A stretch of 64,000 nt of DNA from Butyrivibrio fibrisolvens (GTDB taxonomy: Bacteria > Bacillota > Clostridia > Lachnospirales > Lachnospiraceae): NCBI RefSeq assembly GCF_023206215.1, contig NZ_CP065800.1, forward strand, positions 1,612,001 through 1,676,000, read 5' to 3'. A program made the position numbers and the translations under genes. Positions 1-9,500 of this stretch are shown here, in pieces (the stretch's first letter is position 1; each line of letters starts with the position of its first letter). The notes beneath the pieces are model-generated. The model saw only the letters and a list, made by a program, of their open reading frames with translations, was not told the DNA's origin and ran no database searches.

Positions 1-3000
1 AATAGCACAGATATTAATACAGATAATATGCACGCTGAAAATTCGGACAACCCTGATCATGACATAAGTGATCCCGAAGAAAGCGATGAAACAGACCTTC
101 TGGATGATGAATCAGATGGATCAGATACAGAAGAAAATATTACAGAAAAAACATCTGAAGATTCATCTGAAAATGCCGATAATAGTACGGGCAATTTCAA
201 GATAACCTATTTAGCTAATAATGGCGGAATACTTCTAAGTGATGATGTCAAAACTGATATGGTAGAAGAGTATGTAGACCTTGAAGCAGAGACTCTCACT
301 ATAACAGGGGCACTTGCAGCGGCAGATGAAGGTTATGAGTTTGTCAACTGGACCTATGAGGAACAGATTGTAAGTGAAGATGAGGAGTTTACTCCAAGTA
401 AAGATTTAATACAGACAATAGCAGAAAGTAATGATTCCGCGGCATTCTATGCCAACTTTATTGTTGTAAGTAGTGATGAGCTTACATATAATGATCCATT
501 TGACAAAGAGGTTACAGTAGATGGGATCACAGTTACAGCGCATGCAGATGCAGGCGTTATCCCGGATGGATCAGTACTTAATGTGACCAAAGTTGACAGC
601 TCATTAGAAGCCAAGGTCCAGGAAGCAGCCGATGATATGGCTGATAGTATTTCAGAAAGTAATGATAATGAAGCCGCTAGTTCATCATCGGATTCTAGTG
701 GAATACTGATAAGATCTGACGATGAGATCAAAAACGATACCAGATCAAGCGAAACATATACTTTTGATATAACTATTACTAATCCTAAAGTAAACGGCAA
801 TATCCAGCCCAAGGATTCAAATTCTGTAGAGATCAAATTTTCAAATGTTATAGACACAGCTTCAGAAGATACATATCTTACTGTTTATTATGTAAAAACA
901 AATGAATCGGACGATACAGTTTCTGAGACTACAGAGGAAAAGAAAGATCCTGACAATAATACAGATTCAGCCAATAATACAGCTGATAATACAGACAACA
1001 ATACAGACAACAATACAGATAAAGAAGCTGATGAAGTAAATGATAGACCTGACGGGTCAACAACAGTAGAAGGCCTGGAGAAAGTTAGTGATACCAAGAA
1101 CAATACAAGAAATATAGATTTTAAAGCAGAGCACTTTTCTACATACACAATTGTTTCAAACAGGGAGACACAGTCTTATTACAAACCGGCACAGTATACT
1201 CCCAAGGCATTTAAGATTCTCACAGGAACAGGCAAAAATCTTGGAAAAGGTGATTTTACTTTCACAATAGTAAGAACAGATGAGCAGGGCACTCCGTATC
1301 CGGAGTCAAGTAATCTCTACTATAAAGAAAGTGGCGTTCCCAATGATGATAAGGGAATTATAACATTCTCAACCCTTTCCTTTGATACACCGGACACTTA
1401 CTATTTCAAGCTTACAGAAGATATACCTGATGATTCTGCCAAAGATCCGCACATGACATATGATACAAGCTACTTTATATTAAGACTTTATGTATCAGAA
1501 TATATAGATGATCGTACTAAGCTTGTAGCAAACCCTGCATATGTCAAGAATGATACGCTTCCACCTGTAAGTGTAAGTTTGTATGACTATTATGGGCCGA
1601 CAATTAATGTGGATCATGCATTTAAGTTCTCTGACGGAACTTATTATTATGAAAATACTACCAGACATGCAGCAGCTTCCGGAAAATTCAATCATTATAC
1701 CGGCAGCACTGCCAGTGACAAGAGAGTAAAAGGTATCGTACAGTCTGAACTTGTAGACGGATACCCGGTATTAAACCCAGATGTTACCGGATCTAATGAG
1801 AGCCTTAAGTATCTCTTTACAGATGTATCCGCAGGAGTTGCAGATAAGAGAGAGAATGTTATCCTCTACGATATAGGTGATGGGGGGTCGTATAGATATG
1901 TAAACAAAGCTTTTTATCCATTTGATAATAATAGCCAAAAAGAAACTGGCGATCAACATAACTATCACTTCAGCACAGTAACAGAAGCAGCCTTCGTAAT
2001 ACCTACAGACGGACTTATACATACAGAAGATGACCCGAGTATCACTGCAGACATGGTCTATAACTTTGAAGGTGACGATGATGTATGGGTATTCATTGAC
2101 GGACATCTTGTAATAGACCTCGGCGGAGTTCATGACAAGGTTGGAGCTGAGCTTAACTTTAACACAGGGACAATACAATATTATCAGTATTCTAACAAGA
2201 ACTCGGGTAGCAGAGTTAATACTGCCAGCGGTAATCTTGCAGATATATTGGGCGCAGGATACAAGGATGGCAAGGTTCACACACTTAAGATCTTCTATTT
2301 TGAAAGAGGTAAGAATCTTTCTGAATTTGATTCAGACTTTAACCTGGCTCTTATCGCAGAGTTTAACAACATCTATGATGAGGAAAAAACTGTTGAAGGA
2401 ACCAGTGTAAAGTTTTCAGGAACCAAGACACTTACAGGAAGAAGCCTTGCAGCTGACGAGTTCTCATTTGAACTTAAGGATGAAGAAGGCAATGTGATAG
2501 AGACAGTTACTAACAGCGCAGACGGATCATTTGCTTTCTCAGAGATACCATATGTATTCACAGATGACAGAAATGATGTCGGAGATCATAAGTACACGAT
2601 AAACGAGGTAATAGGAAGCCTATCAGGAGTCGTATATGACACCAGAGTTTATAACATAACAGTAAGTGTTAAATATGACAGCGAAGGCAGCAGACTTGTA
2701 GCGACGATAGACGGTCTAAGTCAAGATGGAAGCGGAGCGAACTTCACCAATACATTCTCTGTAACACCTCCGCCGCCGACGCCTCCAGTTCCTCCAACAC
2801 CACCAACACCACCAACGCCTCCGACACCGCCTACAACCTATACAACACCTACTCCACCTACTCCTGTAGATACACCTGCAGTACTTGGTGCTACAAGGCA
2901 GGAAGAAGTAATAGTACCTGCAGAGACACCTGCAGTACTTGGTGAGAGTAGAGTCAGAAATACCGGTGATGAAAGCAAGATTCTATTAAGAGTAATAATA

Positions 3001-3072
3001 ATCCTTATATGCGCAGGTGTTATAACGGGTATTATCCTAATAGGAAGAAAAGAGAAAGAAAACTCTAAATAA
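1..3072 (+). CDS. Cell-surface protein with fibro-slime and pilin-type domains (5' partial)
   Basis: The frame is open from base 1, so the start lies outside the window; 1023 residues are visible. In order: acidic Asp/Glu/Ser/Asn-rich stretch; an InlB-type repeat (about residues 66-155, with GYEFVNW); a second acidic Asn/Asp-rich linker; a Spy0128/FctA-like pilin domain (about 397-500); a fibro-slime domain (about 600-790) with the motif GDDDVWVFIDGHLVIDLGGV; a second Spy0128-like domain (about 800-920, starting FSGTKTLTG); a Pro-Thr wall-spanning segment (about 923-955); PAVLG repeated twice; RNTGDES; one membrane helix; a basic tail. This is the plan of a wall-anchored adhesin. The sorting signal is not canonical LPXTG. 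The C-terminal 60 residues match the next gene closely, so the two are paralogues. Surface location is strongly supported; the ligand is unknown. Confidence 0.88.
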   Translation, partial: NSTDINTDNMHAENSDNPDHDISDPEESDETDLLDDESDGSDTEENITEKTSEDSSENADNSTGNFKITYLANNGGILLSDDVKTDMVEEYVDLEAETLTITGALAAADEGYEFVNWTYEEQIVSEDEEFTPSKDLIQTIAESNDSAAFYANFIVVSSDELTYNDPFDKEVTVDGITVTAHADAGVIPDGSVLNVTKVDSSLEAKVQEAADDMADSISESNDNEAASSSSDSSGILIRSDDEIKNDTRSSETYTFDITITNPKVNGNIQPKDSNSVEIKFSNVIDTASEDTYLTVYYVKTNESDDTVSETTEEKKDPDNNTDSANNTADNTDNNTDNNTDKEADEVNDRPDGSTTVEGLEKVSDTKNNTRNIDFKAEHFSTYTIVSNRETQSYYKPAQYTPKAFKILTGTGKNLGKGDFTFTIVRTDEQGTPYPESSNLYYKESGVPNDDKGIITFSTLSFDTPDTYYFKLTEDIPDDSAKDPHMTYDTSYFILRLYVSEYIDDRTKLVANPAYVKNDTLPPVSVSLYDYYGPTINVDHAFKFSDGTYYYENTTRHAAASGKFNHYTGSTASDKRVKGIVQSELVDGYPVLNPDVTGSNESLKYLFTDVSAGVADKRENVILYDIGDGGSYRYVNKAFYPFDNNSQKETGDQHNYHFSTVTEAAFVIPTDGLIHTEDDPSITADMVYNFEGDDDVWVFIDGHLVIDLGGVHDKVGAELNFNTGTIQYYQYSNKNSGSRVNTASGNLADILGAGYKDGKVHTLKIFYFERGKNLSEFDSDFNLALIAEFNNIYDEEKTVEGTSVKFSGTKTLTGRSLAADEFSFELKDEEGNVIETVTNSADGSFAFSEIPYVFTDDRNDVGDHKYTINEVIGSLSGVVYDTRVYNITVSVKYDSEGSRLVATIDGLSQDGSGANFTNTFSVTPPPPTPPVPPTPPTPPTPPTPPTTYTTPTPPTPVDTPAVLGATRQEEVIVPAETPAVLGESRVRNTGDESKILLRVIIILICAGVITGIILIGRKEKENSK

Positions 3073-3136
3073 AGATATACGAATTGTGAATATATCTTTG
3101 TTTAGTACATAAACAAAGTTCAATTGTACCGAATCC

Positions 3137-3193
3137 AAATCCGCCTTATTATCAGTGACATTCTTTGAATGTAATTGAAAATAAGGCGGATTT
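3137..3193 (+). terminator. Hairpin terminator after the fibro-slime gene
   Basis: Perfect 14-bp inverted repeat: left arm AAATCCGCCTTATT (3137-3150), right arm AATAAGGCGGATTT (3180-3193), followed by TTG. The loop is long (29 nt), so this is a weaker terminator than most here. Confidence 0.6.
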
Positions 3194-3218
3194 TTGTTCC
3201 TTGAAAAGATAAAAATGA

Positions 3219-3248
3219 TTGAATATGCGTTCAAAACCAATATATAAT
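3219..3248 (+). promoter_or_regulatory. Candidate promoter for the giant MucBP gene
   Basis: TTGAAT (3219-3224), 18-bp spacer, TATAAT (3243-3248). It would give a 5' leader of about 300 nt before the ATG at 3560; that leader contains the structured segment at 3351-3450. The remainder of 3073-3559 shows no gene. Confidence 0.5.
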
Positions 3249-3350
3249 TTCGTAACATATTATCGCTATTTCGACCAATGTTTATTGAAAAGACATTTTT
3301 GAAGCGATATAGTGATATTAGGTAAAAAGAATTCATATTGGTAATTTTTA

Positions 3351-3450
3351 CTCAGGGAACGCCCGGTATTTTGAGCCCTGTGTCTTAAAACGAGAACGCA
3401 TTATGCACTGGATATGCGCTGCAACTCTCGCTTTGAGACACAGGGCTTTT
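3351..3450 (+). promoter_or_regulatory. Structured 5' leader with competing hairpins (possible attenuator)
   Basis: A 12-bp perfect stem pairs AGCCCTGTGTCT (3374-3385) with AGACACAGGGCT (3436-3447) and is followed by TTTT. Inside it CGAGA (3391-3395) pairs with TCTCG (3426-3430). An upstream CAGGG (3353-3357) can instead pair with CCCTG (3376-3380), which would break the base of the long stem. Two mutually exclusive folds ahead of a U-run is terminator/antiterminator architecture. I recognise no known riboswitch consensus. It could also be a simple terminator of an upstream transcript. Confidence 0.45.
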
Positions 3451-3559
3451 AGATTCAAAAAGGGCAAATAAAATACAGAGGATGGAAGGCAACTCTAAAT
3501 AATCCTGAAAAAATTACCTTAGGTAACAGTTAACCTGGTATAAGTGAGAGGGATTGCTT

Positions 3560-6500
3560 ATGAGAAAAACAAAGTCGAGAATTTTAGCATGGATGCTGAC
3601 AGTTGCATTGGTGCTGAGTACATTCGCTAGTGATTTTGCATCCATAGTAACCTACGCGGATGGTTCGCCTGATGAGGAAACTGTAGAAGCTACTGCAGAG
3701 CCTGCAGCTGAACCGGCACCTGAAGTTACTGAACCGGCACCGGAACCCGAGCCGGATCCGGATCCGGAACCTGCTCCTGAACCCGAGCCGACACCAGATC
3801 CAGAGCCTGAACCACAGCCAGTTCCTGAAGAAGAACCTGAGGTTGAAGAGGAAGAAACTGAAGGCGAGCTTGAGGAAGATGTAGAAGGCGAAGATCTTAC
3901 AGAAGAGCCCGAAGAAGTTGTAGAAGAAACTTCTGAAGATGAGGCCAACATTATCACAATTACATATAACACAACTGAAGGCGGTAAGGTTTATAAGGGC
4001 GAAGATGAGTATGTTGACTACTTCGAAGAGAAAGTAAACCTTGACGCTGAAACTGTTGTATATGTAGGTACAGTTGCAGTAGCAGATGACGGATATACAT
4101 TCAAGTATTGGAAAGATGCTGATGATAATACCGTATCTGAAGATGCAACATTCGTTCCTTCAGGAATCACAGAGTCCAAGACTTACACAGCAGTATTTGA
4201 AGAAATCGTTGTAGAGCCTGAAGAACCTGAAGAGCCTGAAGAACCCGAAGTAGAAGAAGTTGAAGTAGTAGAAGAAAAGAACGTAACAGTAGCTTATATA
4301 GCTACAGAAGGCGGATCAGTTTCTAAAGAGACTGAGACAGTCAATGTCAATGATGAAGAAGCAGCATTTGAAGGATCAACAGCAACAGCAGATGACGGAT
4401 ACAAGTTCATAGGCTGGAAAGATGCAGATGGCAATATCGTATCAGAAGATCCTACATATGTTCCTTCTAATATAGAAGAAGATGCTACATACACAGCAGC
4501 TTTCGAACTCGAAGAAGATGAAGAAGTTGCAGGTGCCAAGGTTGTTACTATTACATATAAAACAACCGAAGGCGGTAGCGTATCCAAGACAAGTGAAAAG
4601 ATAGACCTTGAAGACAAAGAAGCTAAGATCGAAGGTTCAACAGCAACAGCAGATGACGGATACAAGTTCATAGGCTGGAAAGATGCTAATGGAACAGTAG
4701 TTTGGGAAGAAGCTAAGTTTACTCCTTCTAATATAGAAAAAGATACTACTTTTACAGCAGCATTCGAAAAGAAAGAAGAAAAGCCTGCAGTTACATTCCA
4801 TAGAACAGCTAACGGAATCTATGTTCGTATAGATGCTCCTGAAGGCGCATTCCCTAAAGGAACAACAGTATCCGTAGAAGCTAAGAATGATGACAGTATC
4901 ATAAGTGCAGCAACTAAGGCAGCAGAAGATCAGGCTGGCGATGACTATACAGTTGAGAAGGTTATAGCAGTTGATATTACATTCTCATATGATGGCCATG
5001 AGATAGAGCCACTGGTACCTATAAGCGTATCACTTACAACAAGCGAGATCGCAAATGCTAACGAAGCATCAGTTGTCCATGTTGATGACAGCGGCAATGC
5101 ATCAGTTGTTGGTGCAAGCATAAATGGCAACAAAGCTGAGTTTAGTTCAGATGCATTTTCAGTCTATGCTGTAGTTACTGGTACGCATGACGAGAATAGC
5201 AGATTATTAGTTAAGTTCTTTAATGGTACGACAGAGATAGCTTCTATCTACGTTAAAGAAAGTGATAAGATGGAAGAAGTTCTGTATGATCCTGGTGTTG
5301 GAACACTTGCAGAAGATGTTATCTTTATGGGATGGACTACAGATGAAGAATATACAACAGAATCTACAGTATATACCATTGATGGTGTACGTAATGCAAT
5401 AGCTAATTATGAAAATTGGGAAAGCGTTAAGGATGGTGATACTGTTATATATTATGCTGCTCTATTTAAACAGTATACAGTAACTTATCTTGATGAGACA
5501 AATACTGCTCTTAGTGAAAACGTTATTAGTATAAAAGCAACAGCATCTGGTGAAGAACTTGTTCAGGAATATACGGTTAATCAGGCATACTCACCATCTG
5601 ATGATATACATGATTTCCAGGGCTGGAATGTTATTGATGTAGACAGTCAGGATAATATAGTTAAATTGAATGGTGAAGATTATACCTATAAAGAAGGCAA
5701 TACATTCCAAAATAAGGATGTTATTTCAATAATTGGAAATGTTATATTTACTGTTAATGCTCCTGAAGGACACTGGCTTATATATGAAGAGAATGGTAAA
5801 GGCGCTACTTATACAGCTCCTCAGTTTATATTGTCAGATGAAGTAACAGTAGAACCTGATCCGACTAGAATGGTAAGAAAAGGATATACATTTGACGGAT
5901 GGTATTTAGGTGCACCTGAAACAATAGGTGTAACTGATCCAACCGGAGCAGAATTTGAATTTGGAAGAAAGCTTGAGACAAAGACTACAATTTATGCTAA
6001 ATGGACAGCAGTAGAAGAGGCACCTTTCACCATACTTATATGGAAAGAAAAAGAAGGTGGAAGTGGTTCTTACGAATTTGCTGAGTCTTATGTAGGAACA
6101 GGAACTGTAGGCGAAAGTATAAAAGATTCTATAATAAAGGAATTTACTACAGGCGATCTTAAATATATAACAATTGATGGCGAAAAATATGGAGGAATTA
6201 CATCTGTATCAAGTGGTACTGAATCGGATCCATACACAGGATTTACATATTCAAATACTGAAGATGATGAGATAGTACCTGAGGGTACAGCGGTAGCAAA
6301 TATATATTTTGATCGTGTACAGTATACTTTTAGATTCTATGTTACAAGGACCAACAATCGTGGAAACAGTCCGGAGGGTTCATCGGCTTATTCAGAAAAC
6401 GGTACTTATTATGGGAATTGGGGTACTGGATTATCTTATATTACTAGTATTAGTGGTTTAGGAGATATATCATATGAATCCTCTGGAAGATATAGATATT

Positions 6501-9500
6501 ACTACTATAGTATTACAGCATATTATGGCGATGATATAAGTAGCTTATGGCCGCAATATTCTTCTGTAACTTCCTCTTCTACATTTGTAAGCTGGATTCT
6601 TATGCCTTCAGCTAAGGCAAGAATAGGTGATGGAGGAGGTCAAGATACAGTTAAGGGATCGATTAGTATTATGGATGAGCAGATACTTGGTAACCTTTCT
6701 TCTAAATCTGGAAACTTTGTAACTGCTCGTTATGGAAATCCTAATGCATGGACTTATTATATTCATTTTGGAACTACAAATGCTGCTGGCAATATAGTTT
6801 ATAGTGAAACTCCAGATAAAACACTTGACGTTAAATCTCAGGCAACATCGTATACAGGACAGCATGCACCTGCTTATGATGGTTATACTAATGATGCGGA
6901 TTTAACAACAGGATCAACAAGATCCCCATATTACGTACATTTCTATTATATTCCAAATAAATATGCTATAAACTTTATGGATGGAGCATATATTGATGGT
7001 AATGGTAATGTTATAGAAAATAAATCCGGTGAGAATCTTAGCACAACAGAAAATATCACTTATAAATCAGATATTAGCAGCTACAATGATTATAAACCAG
7101 CTGACGTAGCCGGCTATATATTTGATGGATGGTATATGGATAAGGCATGTACTGAAGGTAACGAATATGTATTTGATACTATGCCATTAGGTTCAATAAC
7201 TGTATATGCTAAATGGCGTCAGATTGAATACCGTGTATTCCTTCATCCAAATGCAGGTACAGATTCAACACTTTCCTGGGGTTCTAATAGTCAGGCAATG
7301 AACTTCAGAATTGCATATAATGGTACAATAAGTGTTCCAACAGGTACCAGAACAGGATACACCTTTGTAGGCTGGTATACTGATGAAGCTTGTACTCAGG
7401 TATTTAATGCTGAAGGATTCAAACTTAATGAAACAACTGTAACTACAGATTATGATAAAACAAGCCATTTTACAGATCCTATGGATAAATGGGGCAATGG
7501 CGCAACATCCAACAAAGACGTAGATAGATTTTGGATTAAAAAAGAATTCAATCTCTATGCAAAATGGAGATCTACTATTGAAGGTGCAGATGGTATAAAT
7601 GTTGAATATAGTTCATATGATACTACTTTGAGTGTCGGTAGTGATACTACTAAGGCTGATAGTAAAACCTATGTAGATCAGGCAAAAGCTACTGCATTCC
7701 CTGCAGTAACAGCGCCTACCGGCTATCAGTTTGATCATTGGGTAATGCAGACATGGAATGGCAAGAGTGGAGAAGACGGAAAATATATAGATGTTGAAGG
7801 ATCTATTATATATCCTGGTCAGTCCTATGAAGTACTTTTAGCTAATGCTCAAAAAATTAGTAATAATGATGATGAGGGAACATTTACTTATATTGTCAGA
7901 CTTCGTGCTGCTTATAAAGAAGTTGAGGAGCCAACTGTTACATTTATTCCATGGTTTGAAAACGATGGTACAGAAGCTTTCCATGAAGATACTACTAATG
8001 CAGAAGGTAAGGCTCTCGTTGTAAATGAAGCTGTAAATATTCAGGAAGCACTGACTCGCGAAGGATATACCTTTATAGGTTGGGCTAGAGTTGATATGGG
8101 TGAAACTACTGATGCTGCTATTAGCTTCATGAAAACTCAAAGCAACTATAAAAAGGACAATTTAACAGTTTACATTTCTTATGATAGTAGCTCAGGAACT
8201 TACACATACAATGGAAATGCTGTTACTCAGGTAGCTGCAGATGAAACAATGCCATATCAGGCAATGTTCGCAGTATGGGAAAAGATTCCTGAATATGACT
8301 ACACAGTATACCATGTGAACGAAGACGGTGAAGAGATCGCAACTTCAGATACCGGAAAGATGACATTCGGAGAGACCCTTGAAGGTGAAGTATTCATAAA
8401 GGATGACATCGAAGGCTACGTATACAAGGAAAAGACAGAAGACGTAGTAATCGGAGAAAATGCAGAAGACAACGTAATAACAATCACCTACGAGCCGGCA
8501 GAGTTCGAATACACAGTAAATCATGTGGACGAGCAGGGCAATGAGCTGGCAGATCCTGATACAGGAACAAAGAAGTTTGGTGAGACACTTGAAGGTCAGG
8601 GCTTCATAAAGACAGATATCGAAGGTTACACATACAAGGAAAAGACAGATGATGTAACAATCGGTACAGATGCAAGCAAGAACGTAATAACAATCACCTA
8701 CGAGCCGGCAGAGTTCGAATACACAGTAAATCATGTGGACGAGCAGGGCAATGAGCTGGCAGATCCTGATACAGGAACAAAGAAGTTTGGTGAGACACTT
8801 GAAGGTCAGGGCTTCATAAAGACAGATATCGAAGGTTACACATACAAGGAAAAGACAGATGATGTAACAATCGGTACAGATGCAAGCAAGAACGTAATAA
8901 CAATTACCTACGAGCCGGCAGAGTTCGAATACACAGTAAATCATGTAGACGAACAGGGCAATGAGCTGGCAGATCCTGATACAGGAACAAAGAAGTTTGG
9001 TGAGACACTTGAAGGTCAGGGCTTCATAAAGACAGATATCGAAGGTTACACATACAAGGAAAAGACAGATGATGTAACAATCGGTACAGATGCAAGCAAG
9101 AACGTAATAACAATCACCTACGAGCCGGCAGAGTTCGAATACACAGTAAATCATGTGGACGAACAGGGCAATGAGCTGGCAGATCCTGATACAGGAACAA
9201 AGAAGTTTGGTGAGACACTTGAAGGTCAGGGCTTCATAAAGACAGATATCGAAGGTTACACATACAAGGAAAAGACAGATGATGTAACAATCGGTACAGA
9301 TGCAAGCAAGAACGTAATAACAATTACCTACGAGCCGGCAGAGTTCGAATACACAGTAAATCATGTGGACGAGCAGGGCAATGAGCTGGCAGATCCTGAT
9401 ACAGGAACAAAGAAGTTTGGTGAGACACTTGAAGGTCAGGGCTTCATAAAGACAGATATCGAAGGTTACACATACAAGGAAAAGACAGATGATGTAACAA

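Noticed and set aside
3351..3450. c-di-GMP riboswitch in the adhesin leader.
   Set aside because: Neither the GEMM-I nor GEMM-II consensus could be found; only the competing hairpins are supported.
3652..3972. Minus-strand Ser/Gly-rich frame of 106 codons.
   Set aside because: Antisense of the Glu/Pro-rich stalk of the giant surface protein; low-complexity mirror image.
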